From Thalassovita sp. (lineage in GTDB: Bacteria; Pseudomonadota; Alphaproteobacteria; Rhodobacterales; Rhodobacteraceae), in assembly GCF_963691685.1 (NCBI RefSeq), contig NZ_OY829290.1, positions 1,984,001-2,048,000 of the forward strand: DNA of 64,000 bases, written 5' to 3'. The notes under the pieces were generated by a model. That model made no database searches. It worked only from the letters and a program-made list of their open reading frames with translations, and had not been told where the DNA came from. Shown here piece after piece: positions 44,550 to 53,164 of this stretch. Made by a program: the position numbers and the translations under genes. Position 1 is the first letter of the stretch, and each line of letters starts with the position of its first letter.

Positions 44550-45854
44550 TCAGGCGAGGTCGATCAGATGGGCGAAGGAGCCGTGGGTGCAGGCCTGGCC
44601 GTTGCGCTGGCTGAGGCCCATGTCTGGCAGCGCGTTGCCTTCGGCGTCTTTGGCGGCAAAAAGCGGCTGACCCTTGGCGCTGAGCGTGGTGGCGTAGTGG
44701 AACTCATGCGCTTTCAGCGGGGTTTTGAACGGGCCGGTCAGCGGCGTCAGATCGCGGTAGCCGAGGTGCAGTTTGCGTGTGGCAAAGGAGGTTTCCAGCC
44801 TAAGCAGCCCGGCCATCTGATGCGCAGTGCCTTCGGCATCGATCAGCACCTCACCCAGGGTCATGTAGCCGCCGCATTCGCCATAGATCTCAGTGGTTTC
44901 TGCGGCTTTGCGCAGGCTGTCCATGAAGGTTCTGTTGGCGGCGAGGCGGCCGGCGTGCAGTTCGGGGTAGCCGCCGGGCAGGTAGAGGAAATCACAGGCG
45001 GGCACTGTGTCATCAGCCAGCGGTGAGAAGAAGGTGATTTCGGCGCCTTGGGCGCGCCAATCCGACAGCAGGTGTGGGTAGCAGAAGGCATAGGCCTGAT
45101 CGCGGGCCACGGTGATGGATTGTGCGGGCGGCGGGATGCGGCGGGCCGCTGATTTGGTGGGTGTTGGGCGCAGGAGGGTTTGGAGTGTCTCTTGGTCCAG
45201 GCTTTCAGCCAGCGCATCTGCGGCGCGGTCAAGGAACTGGTCGAGGTCGGCGCGTTCACCGGCCTGCACCAGGCCCAAGTGGCGTGACGGCATGGTGAGC
45301 GTTTTGTTGCGGCGCATCGCGGCCAGCACCGGCAGGCCAAGGGGCGCAAGGGCGCGGCGCAGCATTGCCTCGTGCCGGTCGGAGCCGACGTTGTTGAGGA
45401 TCACCCCGGCGACGGTGACATCGGCGTCGAAATGGGCAAAGCCCGAAACCAGCGGCGCAACCGAGCCTGCCATGCGGCCGGCGTCCACCACCAGTACCAC
45501 CGGCAGGTGGAACAGACGCGCCAGATCGGCCACCGCGCCTTTGCCCTGGGGCGGGGCGCCGTCAAACAGGCCCATGGCGCCTTCGATTACCAGCGTGCCG
45601 TCACCAGTCGCAAGGCTGGAGAGCCGCGCCGGTGTCATCGCCCAGGCGTCCAGGTTCAGACAGGGCTGGCCGCAGGCGGCTTCGTGAAACTTGGGGTCGA
45701 TATAGTCGGGGCCGGATTTCGCGCCGCGCACATTCATGCCTTGCCGCGCCAGCAACCGCAGCAGCGCCAGCGTGACGGTGGTTTTGCCGGCACCTGAGGC
45801 GGGCGCGGCGATGATCAGCCCGCTCGGGGGCGTGGGGGCGGCGGCGGTGTTCAC
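44550..45854 (-). CDS. cobB: Cobyrinic acid a,c-diamide synthase
   Basis: Amidates the a and c side chains of (hydrogeno)cobyrinic acid with glutamine and ATP, in vitamin B12 synthesis. It has 434 residues. The N-terminal P-loop domain begins with IAAPASGAGKTTVTLALLRLL; the C-terminal class I glutamine amidotransferase domain has its nucleophilic Cys in YGECGGYMTLGE. Its start overlaps the end of cobA by 4 nt. Confidence 0.95.
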   Translation of the reverse strand: MNTAAAPTPPSGLIIAAPASGAGKTTVTLALLRLLARQGMNVRGAKSGPDYIDPKFHEAACGQPCLNLDAWAMTPARLSSLATGDGTLVIEGAMGLFDGAPPQGKGAVADLARLFHLPVVLVVDAGRMAGSVAPLVSGFAHFDADVTVAGVILNNVGSDRHEAMLRRALAPLGLPVLAAMRRNKTLTMPSRHLGLVQAGERADLDQFLDRAADALAESLDQETLQTLLRPTPTKSAARRIPPPAQSITVARDQAYAFCYPHLLSDWRAQGAEITFFSPLADDTVPACDFLYLPGGYPELHAGRLAANRTFMDSLRKAAETTEIYGECGGYMTLGEVLIDAEGTAHQMAGLLRLETSFATRKLHLGYRDLTPLTGPFKTPLKAHEFHYATTLSAKGQPLFAAKDAEGNALPDMGLSQRNGQACTHGSFAHLIDLA

Positions 45855-46702
45855 GCCTGTTCGGCCGGGCGGCCCCGGTCCAGGGGATCAAGGTTGCGGG
45901 GGGCTTGCCCGGCGATCAAACCCTGCCAGTCCAGCACCTGCCGCATCAGGACCGAGCGGCCCACACAAAGGATCGCGGGCGGTTTCAGGCCGGAGGCTTT
46001 GATATCCGCGGCCATTTTGCCCAGCGTGGTTTCCAGCACCTGTTGATCGTCGGTGGTAGCCGAACACACGACGGCGCAGGGTTCATCGGCGGGGCGACCG
46101 GCGGAGAGCAGCGCGTCAGCAATACGCTCTACATGTTTCATGCCCATGTAGATCACCAGCACCTGGGCCCCTTCGGCGATGGCCTTCCAGTTCAGCGACG
46201 ACGGTGTGTCGCCGGTCTGGTCATGGCCGGTCACAAAGGTCACCGACTGGTTCACATCGCGGTGGGTCACCGGAATGCCCGCATAGGCCAAGCCGCCGAT
46301 GCCGGCGCTGATGCCGGGGATGATGCGGCAGTTGACGCCGTGCTGGATCAGGGTCTGGGCCTCTTCACCGCCGCGACCAAAGACAAAGGGATCACCGCCT
46401 TTGAGGCGCAGCACCCGTTTGCCCGCACGCGCCAGATCAACCAGCCGCAGCGAAATGTCACGCTGCTTGGCGGAGGGTTTGCCGCCGCGTTTGCCCGCAT
46501 AGATATGTTCGGCCTGCGGCGCCCAGTCCAGGATCGCCTCCTGCACCAGGGCGTCATAGATCACCACATCGGCCTGGCGCAGCGCGTTCACCGCATGCAG
46601 CGTCAAGAGGCCGGGATCGCCCGGACCCGCTCCACAGAGCCAGACCCAGCCGGGTTCCAGCGTGGGCCAATCATGGGCGGGGAGGGTGAGCGAGTCAGTC
46701 AT
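45851..46702 (-). CDS. cobA: Uroporphyrinogen-III C-methyltransferase
   Basis: Adds two methyl groups to uroporphyrinogen III to give precorrin-2, the entry to cobalamin and sirohaem. It has 283 residues from the ATG at 46702. Signature motifs are LCGAGPGDPGLLTLHAV and VLRLKGGDPFVFGRGGEEAQ; GISAGIGGLAYAGIPVTHRDVNQSV follows. It overlaps cobB by 4 nt. Divergent from cbiD across 88 nt that must hold two promoters. No cobalamin riboswitch is visible there. Confidence 0.95.
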   Translation of the reverse strand: MTDSLTLPAHDWPTLEPGWVWLCGAGPGDPGLLTLHAVNALRQADVVIYDALVQEAILDWAPQAEHIYAGKRGGKPSAKQRDISLRLVDLARAGKRVLRLKGGDPFVFGRGGEEAQTLIQHGVNCRIIPGISAGIGGLAYAGIPVTHRDVNQSVTFVTGHDQTGDTPSSLNWKAIAEGAQVLVIYMGMKHVERIADALLSAGRPADEPCAVVCSATTDDQQVLETTLGKMAADIKASGLKPPAILCVGRSVLMRQVLDWQGLIAGQAPRNLDPLDRGRPAEQA

Positions 46703-46790
46703 GCCCCCTGTATGCCCCGCAGCGCCCTGAGAGAGAAGTCCGGAAACGACATATTGGCGGCGGTTGCGCCGCAGCCTATAGTCGCGCCTG

Positions 46791-47849
46791 ATGAGCCGGA
46801 AACCCGACAGAGAATTGCGCCGTGGCTGGACCACGGGCGCCTGTGCCACCGCTGCGACGCGGGCGGCGCTCATGATGCTGTGGGGCGAAGGTAAGCCCGA
46901 AAAGGTGCGCATCACCTTGCCCCGTGGCGAAAGGCCCGAGTTCGAGGTGGTTGAGGCGCGCCAGGGCGAAGGCTGGGCCGAGGCGGGGATTGTGAAGGAT
47001 GCGGGCGATGATCCTGACGTCACACATGGCACGCTGATTCTGTCGCGGGTTGAGGCCTCGGGCGGGGGTGTCGTCTTTGTTGGCGGGCGCGGCGTGGGGC
47101 AGGTCACAAAACCCGGCCTGCCGATCCCGCCGGGCGAACCTGCGATCAACCCGGTGCCACGCCAGATGATGACCCAGACGGTGGAGGAAATGGCCACGCG
47201 GCTGGGTCAGACCCCGGATATTCAGATCACCGTTTCGGTCCCTGCTGGCGAAGAACTGGCAGCGAAGACCTGGAACCCGCGTTTGGGCATCAAGGGTGGG
47301 TTGTCGATCCTGGGCACCACGGGAATTGTGCGGCCCTTCAGCTGCGCGGCCTGGATCGCCTCGATCCATCGTGGGGTGGATGTGGCGCGGGCCGAGGGGC
47401 TTGCCCATGTGGCAGGCTGCACTGGTGCGACCTCGGAACGGGTGGTGCAGGGGCTTTATGGCCTGCCGGATCACGCCATGCTGGATATGGGCGATTTTGC
47501 CGGGGGGATGTTGAAATACATCGCCAAACATCCGCTGCCCCGGGTCTCCATCGGCGGCGGCATCGGCAAGATCACCAAGCTGGCGCAGGGCGCGCGGGAT
47601 CTGCATTCGGGCCGTTCACAGGTAGATTTTGATCTGCTGGCAGACTGGCTGGGGGATGCGCGGCTGCGAGAGTGTAACACTGCGCTGCAAGCCTATGAGA
47701 TCATGGGGAAAGATATGGCCGATATGGTCGCCCAGAAGGCGCTGTTTGAGGTGCGAAAAATGCTGCCAGACGGGGTGGAGAGTGATGTGGTTGTGATTGA
47801 CCGCGCAGGCAAGCTGCTGGCGCGGACAGATGGTGAGGGTGTGCAATGA
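46791..47849 (+). CDS. cbiD: Cobalt-precorrin-5B C1-methyltransferase
   Basis: Methylates C1 of cobalt-precorrin-5B. It has 352 residues. Conserved parts are LRRGWTTGACATAATRAAL near the start, NPVPRQMM, RLGIKGGLSILGTTGIVRPFS and the GDFAGGMLKYIAKHPLPRVSIGGGIGKITKLAQGARDLHSGRSQ stretch. CbiD is the type associated with the anaerobic route, but many Rhodobacterales carry it in mixed clusters. It overlaps cobK by 4 nt. Confidence 0.94.
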   Translation: MSRKPDRELRRGWTTGACATAATRAALMMLWGEGKPEKVRITLPRGERPEFEVVEARQGEGWAEAGIVKDAGDDPDVTHGTLILSRVEASGGGVVFVGGRGVGQVTKPGLPIPPGEPAINPVPRQMMTQTVEEMATRLGQTPDIQITVSVPAGEELAAKTWNPRLGIKGGLSILGTTGIVRPFSCAAWIASIHRGVDVARAEGLAHVAGCTGATSERVVQGLYGLPDHAMLDMGDFAGGMLKYIAKHPLPRVSIGGGIGKITKLAQGARDLHSGRSQVDFDLLADWLGDARLRECNTALQAYEIMGKDMADMVAQKALFEVRKMLPDGVESDVVVIDRAGKLLARTDGEGVQ

Positions 47850-48610
47850 CGGTTTTGTTGCTGGCTGGCACGGGTGAGGCGCGCAAACTGGCTGAAGGGC
47901 TGGATCAGGCCTATGTGCCGACGATCGCCTCCCTTGCTGGTGCGACCGAGGCGCCGGCGCCGCTGGCTGTGCCCACACGTGTGGGGGGCTTTGGTGGCGA
48001 AGCGGCCTTTCGCGATTTCCTTTTTGGCAAAGATATCAAACTGATCCTTGATGCAACGCATCCTTTTGCGGCGCAGATCAGCGACCGGGCGGCGCGTGTC
48101 GCTGCGGACATGGATCTGCCCTATTGCCAGCTGATGCGCCCGCCTTGGCGGCCCGGCCCGGGGGAGTTTTGGACCACGGTGGCGGATGCGGCGGAGGCCT
48201 GCGCGCGGATTGCGCCGGGGGCAAAGGTGTTTCTGGCCACCGGCCGCCAGTCATTGCCCGGCTTCATGGCGCTGTCACACAGTGACGTCAGCTTGCGGGT
48301 GGTTGACCTGCCTGAGGGGGACTTCCCCATGCCGCAGGGGCGCTACATCACCGGGCGTCCGCCCTTTGATGTGGAGGAGGAGAAAGCACTGTTCACTGAT
48401 CTGGGCATCGACACGCTGGTGGTGAAAAACGCCGGCGGGGCGGCAGGCAAGGCCAAGCTGCAGGCGGCGAAGGAGCTGGGCATTCGCGTCATCATGATTG
48501 CGCGGCCCCCGCAGCCGGCCCCAAAATCTTTGGGTCGACAGGTGGAAACCGTGCAGGAGGCGCTGGACTGGGCGGTGGCTGAGGCCAAAGCGCGGGGCGT
48601 GATGCCGTGA
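47846..48610 (+). CDS. cobK: Precorrin-6A reductase
   Basis: Reduces precorrin-6A with NADPH. It has 254 residues. The N-terminal VLLLAGTGEARKLAEGL nucleotide-binding loop, the ILDATHPFAAQISDRAARV segment, PPWRPGPGEFW and LVVKNAGGAAGKAKLQAAKELGIRVIMIARP all match the CobK/CbiJ family. It is coupled at both ends by 4-nt overlaps (ATGA with cbiD, GTGA with the DNA glycosylase gene). Confidence 0.94.
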   Translation: MTVLLLAGTGEARKLAEGLDQAYVPTIASLAGATEAPAPLAVPTRVGGFGGEAAFRDFLFGKDIKLILDATHPFAAQISDRAARVAADMDLPYCQLMRPPWRPGPGEFWTTVADAAEACARIAPGAKVFLATGRQSLPGFMALSHSDVSLRVVDLPEGDFPMPQGRYITGRPPFDVEEEKALFTDLGIDTLVVKNAGGAAGKAKLQAAKELGIRVIMIARPPQPAPKSLGRQVETVQEALDWAVAEAKARGVMP

Positions 48611-49257
48611 GCGCTGTTGGGACTGTGGCTGTGGGGCGGATTATCGAAACGGATGATTGCGTGGCCGAAGGCGTCGCGTGGCTGGGCGCCCATGATCCGG
48701 CGATGGCACGGGCCTATGCGGTGACCGGGCCGCTGCCGCTGCGGCGCAAACCCGATGGGTTTGGTGAGCTGCTGTCAGCGATAGTCAGCCAGCAGGTCAG
48801 CGTGGCCTCGGCCAATGCGATTTGGAAACGCCTGCAGGATGCGGGCTGTGTTAGTCCCGAAGGTGTTCAGCGCTACAGTTTTGACGATCTGCGCGGGCTG
48901 GGCCTGTCACAGCAGAAGGCGCGCTATGCCCTGGCACTGGCTGAGGCGGGGATCGATTATGACGCCTTGCGCGCCGCACCGGACGCGGAGGTCATCAAGG
49001 TTCTGACCGCGGTCAAAGGCATCGGCGTCTGGACAGCAGAGATCTATGCGATGTTCTCGCTGGGGCGTGCGGATGTCTTTGCCCCCGGCGATCTGGCGCT
49101 GCAGGTGGCGGCGCAGGATCTTTACGGGCTGGAGGCGCGCCCCAAGGAGCGTGAGCTGCGCCAGATGAGCGAAAATTGGAGCCCCTGGCGCGCCGTTGCA
49201 GCGCGTCAGCTCTTTGCCTATTACAGGCATGTCAAACAACGGGAAGGGATCAGATGA
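48607..49257 (+). CDS. DNA-3-methyladenine glycosylase, AlkA/HhH-GPD family
   Basis: Removes alkylated bases from DNA in base-excision repair. It has 216 residues. The helix-hairpin-helix is LTAVKGIGVWTAEIYAMFSLGRADVFAPGDLALQ, with the catalytic Asp in PGDLAL; the preceding ELLSAIVSQQVSVASANAIWKRL is typical of the AlkA group. The start is GTG, inside the cobK stop overlap. Its presence in a cobalamin operon is unusual; no metabolic link is obvious. Confidence 0.92.
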   Translation: MSAVGTVAVGRIIETDDCVAEGVAWLGAHDPAMARAYAVTGPLPLRRKPDGFGELLSAIVSQQVSVASANAIWKRLQDAGCVSPEGVQRYSFDDLRGLGLSQQKARYALALAEAGIDYDALRAAPDAEVIKVLTAVKGIGVWTAEIYAMFSLGRADVFAPGDLALQVAAQDLYGLEARPKERELRQMSENWSPWRAVAARQLFAYYRHVKQREGIR

Positions 49258-49919
49258 CACGTGTTTTGCAGGCGGGCCGCAAAGAGGCCAAATCCGGGGT
49301 GACCCGGTCGGTGGTTGTGTTCCTGCATGGCTATGGCGCCAATGGCGCGGACCTGTTGGGGCTGGCCGACCCGCTGTCAGATCACCTGCCCGATACGCTG
49401 TTCATTGCGCCGGACGCGCCGGAAAACTGCGCCGGGGCGCCGATGGGCTATCAGTGGTTCCCGATCCCTTGGATCGATGGCTCCTCCGAGGAAGAGGCCG
49501 AGCGTGGCATGGTGCAGGCGGCCGAAGACCTGAACGCCTTCCTCGATGCGGTGTTGGTGGATGAGGATCTGCTGCCCGAACAGATGGTGTTGTTCGGGTT
49601 TTCCCAAGGCACCATGATGTCGCTGCATGTGGCGCCGCGCCGTGAGGATGAGATTGCCGGCATCGTCGCCTTCTCGGGCCGGTTGATGTCACCGGATCTG
49701 TTGAAGGATGAGGCGATCTCAAAACCGTCGATCCTGCTGGTGCATGGCGATCAGGACGATGTGGTGCCGGTGCAATCGCTGCCGGAAGCCGCCGAAGCGC
49801 TGGATGAGGCCGGCTTTAAAGAGGTTTACGCCCATATCATGAAGGGCACCGCCCATGGCATTGCCCCTGATGGCCTGTCGGTGGCGCTGGCCTTCATGCG
49901 CGATAAGCTAGGGCTTTAA
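49254..49919 (+). CDS. Alpha/beta-hydrolase, carboxylesterase/phospholipase type
   Basis: A 221-residue esterase of the phospholipase/carboxylesterase family. Elements are VVFLHGYGANGADLLGLADPLSDHLPD, the nucleophile Ser in GFSQGTMMS, the Asp in HGDQDDVVP and the His in GTAHGIAPDGL. Substrate probably small acyl esters; not determinable here. The ATG sits in the 4-nt overlap with the glycosylase gene, so this is the fourth gene of a chain from cbiD. Confidence 0.92.
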   Translation: MTRVLQAGRKEAKSGVTRSVVVFLHGYGANGADLLGLADPLSDHLPDTLFIAPDAPENCAGAPMGYQWFPIPWIDGSSEEEAERGMVQAAEDLNAFLDAVLVDEDLLPEQMVLFGFSQGTMMSLHVAPRREDEIAGIVAFSGRLMSPDLLKDEAISKPSILLVHGDQDDVVPVQSLPEAAEALDEAGFKEVYAHIMKGTAHGIAPDGLSVALAFMRDKLGL

Positions 49920-49988
49920 CGCCCTGTTCTGTGGGAGATGATGGGTGAGGGGGCGCTGCCCCCCTTGGCCTGTGGCCAATTCCCCCCG

Positions 49989-50011
49989 GGGTATTTTGAA
50001 AACGTTGAAAG
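49989..50011 (+). repeat. 23-nt GAGTATTT motif, copy D
   Basis: GGGTATTT-TGAAAAC-GTTGAAAG, immediately before the terminator of the esterase transcript. Confidence 0.6.
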
Positions 50012-50052
50012 CGCCGTCTGTCATCAAGGCAGGCGGCGTTTGCTGTTTTTTC
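50008..50052 (+). terminator. Terminator of the cbiD-cobK-glycosylase-esterase operon
   Basis: GCCGTCTG (50013-50020) pairs with CAGGCGGC (50030-50037) around a 9-nt loop, followed by GTTTGCTGTTTTTTC. About 90 nt after the esterase stop. Confidence 0.7.
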
Positions 50053-50224
50053 AAGCGTCATATGGCTGTCATCTCCGTGAGCGAGATAAAGCAGCAGAAC
50101 TCTATATCATGGGGGTTGTCGGATCGATCCCGGGATATATAGTGTTAAGTAAGGCAAGGATCGGGGGATCCTGTGTGACTTCCTGATCTGCGCCCCGTTT
50201 TTAGGGCAGGAGGGATAGTCCCCC

Positions 50225-50809
50225 ATGGATGGCGATTTCAGGCATGAGTTTGTACGTGAACGCGGCGCGTTGAAACAGCACCCGGCGCTGGTGCTCAATG
50301 CGGATTACCGGCCGCTGTCTTACTACCCGCTGTCGCTTTGGCCCTGGCAGGAGGCGGTGAAAGCGGTCTGGCTAGACCGGGTGGACATCGTTGCGGAATA
50401 TGACGCCGAGGTGGCCAGCCCTAGCACCCGAATAAAAATCCCCTCGGTTGTGGTGTTGAAAGACTATGTCAAACCCAGAAAGCGCGTGGCCTTCACGCGC
50501 TTTAATTTGTTTTTGAGGGATGAATTTTCCTGTCAGTATTGCGGCAGCCGGGGCGATCTGACCTTTGACCATGTGGTGCCGCGCGCCGCTGGGGGCATCA
50601 CCAGCTGGGAAAACGTCGTGGCGGCCTGTTCGCCCTGCAATCTGAAAAAGGGGTCAAAATCGCTGCGCCGGGCGGGCATGTCGCTGCGCAAGGTGCCGCG
50701 GCGGCCAACAGCGTCTGAGTTGAACAATGTGGGGCGCAAATTCCCGCCCAATATGCTGCATGACAGCTGGATGGATTACCTCTACTGGGACGCCGAGCTG
50801 GAGGCGTGA
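50225..50809 (+). CDS. HNH endonuclease domain protein
   Basis: A 194-residue protein with an HNH nuclease core at about 100-145: CQYCGSRGDLTFDHVVPRAAGGITSWENVVAACSPCNLKKG, with paired CxxC zinc sites and the DH/N catalytic pattern. An N-terminal domain (about 1-95, PALVLNADYRPLSYYPLSLWPWQEAVKAVWLDRVDIVAEY) is the conserved partner of this HNH family in Proteobacteria. The genes are widespread and lone, so a housekeeping DNA role is more likely than restriction. ATG at 50225. Confidence 0.9.
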   Translation: MDGDFRHEFVRERGALKQHPALVLNADYRPLSYYPLSLWPWQEAVKAVWLDRVDIVAEYDAEVASPSTRIKIPSVVVLKDYVKPRKRVAFTRFNLFLRDEFSCQYCGSRGDLTFDHVVPRAAGGITSWENVVAACSPCNLKKGSKSLRRAGMSLRKVPRRPTASELNNVGRKFPPNMLHDSWMDYLYWDAELEA

Positions 50810-50885
50810 GCAGAGGTTTGACAACTGGGCTTGAAACTGGTCCAAGGCGGCAGATCTTTGACCCATTGGAATCGGGAACCCTGCC

Positions 50886-51323
50886 ATGACCGCCAAACGC
50901 CTTGTGATCTCCAGCGATCACGCTGACATCGAGCTGCGCAAGACCATCGCCAAACATGCGGCGGACAAGGGCTGGACGGTTGACGACATCGGCCCGATGA
51001 CCAGCGAAAGCACCCATTACCCGATCCACGGCAAAGCCGCAGCAGAGAAGATCGTGGCCGGTGAGGCGGATCTGGGCATCGTCGTCTGTGGCACCGGTCA
51101 GGGCATCATGATGGCCGCCAATAAGGTTGAGGGTATCCGCTGCGGTGTCTGTTCCGATGTGTTTTCGGCCAAGATGATCCGCGCCCATAACAATGCCAAC
51201 ATGCTGTCGCTGGGCGCGCGTGTGATCGGTGAAGGGCTGGCGCTGGAAATCGTCGATGCCTTCCTGGAGGCCGAGTTCGAAGGCGGCCGCCACGCCACCC
51301 GCGTGGATATGATCGAAGGCTGA
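50886..51323 (+). CDS. rpiB: Ribose-5-phosphate isomerase B
   Basis: Interconverts ribose 5-phosphate and ribulose 5-phosphate. It has 145 residues. ISSDHADIELRKTI near the start and GIVVCGTGQGIMMAANKVEGIRCGVCSDVFSAKMIRAHNNANMLSLGARVIG (with the catalytic Cys of the RpiB group in VVCGTG) are diagnostic of RpiB/LacAB isomerases. It follows the HNH gene by 76 nt. A terminator follows. Confidence 0.95.
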   Translation: MTAKRLVISSDHADIELRKTIAKHAADKGWTVDDIGPMTSESTHYPIHGKAAAEKIVAGEADLGIVVCGTGQGIMMAANKVEGIRCGVCSDVFSAKMIRAHNNANMLSLGARVIGEGLALEIVDAFLEAEFEGGRHATRVDMIEG

Positions 51324-51350
51324 TTTTGCTGTTCGACGCGAATTTTAGAG

Positions 51351-51380
51351 GCGCCTCCGGAGGGATCTGGGGGCGCTTTT
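51351..51380 (+). terminator. Rho-independent terminator of rpiB
   Basis: GCGCCTCC (51351-51358) pairs with GGGGGCGC (51369-51376), one T-G pair, followed by TTTT. Confidence 0.7.
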
Positions 51381-51407
51381 GGGTTTTGATTAAGGGTATG
51401 TTGGGAG

Positions 51408-51955
51408 ATGGCTGCCAAACTCACAGACACGCCGCGGGTCTGCCCCGGCTGCGGCGCCGGTCTGGAGCCCTTAGCGGGCCCGCCTATGAGTATGTGATCT
51501 TCAGCCCCGCCTGATACGCGCGGTTCGCGGCAGAGCTGGCACATGAATACGTAAATCCCGCTTTGCTGGCGGCACACCGGCTGAGCGTGGACACCTATGC
51601 GGTACAGCACCCCGGTGACGGGGCGGAGCGGCGGAAGGTGCAATCCGCCCGTCTGCATTTGGCATGACTGCATCTGGCACGGCTATATGTGCAGCTTGAG
51701 GATCATGCGGCTGGGCGGCCGCGTGGCGCAGAGGCGACGAATGCAGTGATGCTGGGGCTGGGGCAACATAAGGCGACGCTGGAGTGGTTGGAGCCGCCGG
51801 AGCGGTTTGCCATAACTGTGGCGGATGTCGCGCCTTATGCGGGCGGGCCGGAACATGTGGCGCGGGTGATCACCTGGGCAGAGGCGACATGGGCCGATTG
51901 GGCGGCGCATCATGACTATGTGCGCAATTGGGTTGGGCGCTGGATGGGGCGGTGA
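51408..51955 (+). pseudogene. Decayed DUF5946 family gene
   Basis: Reading from the ATG gives MAAKLTDTPRVCPGCGAGLEPL with a zinc-finger-like CPGC, then the frame must shift by one to continue as SGPAYEYVIFSPA. After that, two in-frame TGA stops interrupt an otherwise long alignable protein (YARFAAELAHEYVNPALLAAHRLSVDTYAVQHPGDG..., and LHLARLYVQLEDHAAGRPRGAEATNAVMLG... to WVGRWMGR). The body resembles DUF5946 proteins. One frameshift plus two stops indicate a dead gene. Confidence 0.75.
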
Positions 51956-51970
51956 AGGGCCCGCGTTGCC

Positions 51971-52591
51971 CTAGGCCTTGCCGCAGGCGGTCTGGATCTG
52001 GCCGGGTTGCGCGTAGGGCTGGGCGTCCACGGGATACCAATCAAGGCGTTTGTAGCTCCAAACGTAGGTCTGCTCGTTTGCGGTGGTGAGGCCATGTGCT
52101 TCGCGAAGAAAGTCGGTGCGGGTGTGGCGCAGCGACTTGAGGAAGCTTTGGCGCTTGATCTCCGATGCGCCAAGGGCGAGGGCGCGCTGGCACATGAGGG
52201 AGCGGCTGTGTTTTTCCGCCATCGGCACTGCCAGCGCCATCGATGCGGTCGTGGCGATGAGCAGCGCCCAGATACGCAGGGGTGGCAAAATTGACAGGAT
52301 CAGCGCCAGGCCAAGCCCCCCGCCGAGTGCGATGTAATAGAAGTCAGCGTAAAACGTGTAGTGAGTGAGGAGTATGGAGGTAACGGGCACAGCGGTTGGC
52401 AGTGGCCAGACGAAGCCGATCACGGCGGCCCAGGCCCCACCCATTGCGACAACGATCAAACTCATGATCAGGGAGAGTTGCAGCGCCAGCGCCCCGAAGA
52501 TCCAACGCTTGCCTGACTTGAACAGCCCAAGGAGGAGCCAGATCCAAGCTGCCGCGATGAGTAAGAAAAGGAAGGCGATTAATAGTACCAC
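51971..52591 (-). CDS. Four-helix membrane protein, unknown function
   Basis: I recognise no family. It has 206 residues with about four hydrophobic helices (roughly 2-23, 31-60, 64-80 and 88-125), then a hydrophilic C-terminal part (about 130-206) containing Cys and many Arg/Gln. A bacterial inner-membrane protein; no motif suggests function. It is on the minus strand between the decayed gene and bactofilin. Start is the ATG near 52591. Confidence 0.7.
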   Translation of the reverse strand: MVLLIAFLFLLIAAAWIWLLLGLFKSGKRWIFGALALQLSLIMSLIVVAMGGAWAAVIGFVWPLPTAVPVTSILLTHYTFYADFYYIALGGGLGLALILSILPPLRIWALLIATTASMALAVPMAEKHSRSLMCQRALALGASEIKRQSFLKSLRHTRTDFLREAHGLTTANEQTYVWSYKRLDWYPVDAQPYAQPGQIQTACGKA

Positions 52592-52611
52592 GTTGGTGGA
52601 CCTTAACGACT

Positions 52612-52654
52612 AAAAAGAAAAGGCGCCCCCGAAATGCCTTCTGGGGACGCCTTG
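52612..52654 (-). terminator. Terminator of the M23-bactofilin operon
   Basis: On the minus strand AAGGCGTCCCC pairs with GGGGGCGCCTT around a 12-nt loop and is followed by TTCTTTTT, about 35 nt after the bactofilin stop. Confidence 0.75.
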
Positions 52655-52687
52655 GAATTCTTAGATCCGTCGGGGATCCGCCAGGGA

Positions 52688-53164
52688 TCAGCCTTCGGCT
52701 TTGGCGGCCTTGGCAGGTTTGCCACCCGACAGCGGGTCGTCCTGACGCTGAACGGAGCCTTCGAAATGGGCGCCGCTTTCGATCGCGATGGTCTTGTGGA
52801 TGATGTCACCTTCGACACGGGCGGTCGAGGTCAGGCGCACCTTCAGGCCACGCACGCGGCCCACGATACGGCCGTTGATCACCACGTCATCGGCAACCAC
52901 TTCGCCTTTGATGGTGGCGGTTTCACCGATGGTCAGCAGGTGGGCGCGGATGTCGCCCTCCACAGTGCCTTCGACCTGAATGTCGCCGGTGGTTTTCAGA
53001 TTGCCAGTGATGTGCAGGTCCGAAGACAGCACCGATGCCGGCGGTTTGGCCTTGGGCGCAGTGGGTTTGAAATCCGTCTTGGGCGCCGCGGCTTCGGGGG
53101 CTGCGGGCTTCGGAGTTTCGCTGGCTTTGGGGCCGGGTTCGTTGATTTTGCTTTTAGAAAACAT
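52688..53164 (-). CDS. Bactofilin
   Basis: Bactofilins polymerise into cytoskeletal scaffolds that localise cell-wall enzymes. It has 158 residues. A Pro/Ala/Lys-rich N-terminal tail (1-42) leads to the beta-helical core (about 45-140) with repeating hydrophobic strands, including SDLHITGNLKTTGDIQVEGTVEGDIRAHLLTIGETATIKGEVVADDVVINGRIVGRVRG. Its start overlaps the M23 gene end by 11 nt. That pairing suggests this bactofilin places the endopeptidase. Confidence 0.94.
   Translation of the reverse strand: MFSKSKINEPGPKASETPKPAAPEAAAPKTDFKPTAPKAKPPASVLSSDLHITGNLKTTGDIQVEGTVEGDIRAHLLTIGETATIKGEVVADDVVINGRIVGRVRGLKVRLTSTARVEGDIIHKTIAIESGAHFEGSVQRQDDPLSGGKPAKAAKAEG

Noticed and set aside
46703..46790. 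Cobalamin riboswitch between cobA and cbiD
   Set aside because: Only 88 nt are available, too short for the usual element plus two promoters, and no B12-box-like sequence was seen.
51408..51955. The two TGA codons in the DUF5946 gene as selenocysteine
   Set aside because: The first falls where related proteins probably have Cys, but a frameshift is also needed upstream and no SECIS-like element was recognised. Pseudogene is the simpler reading.
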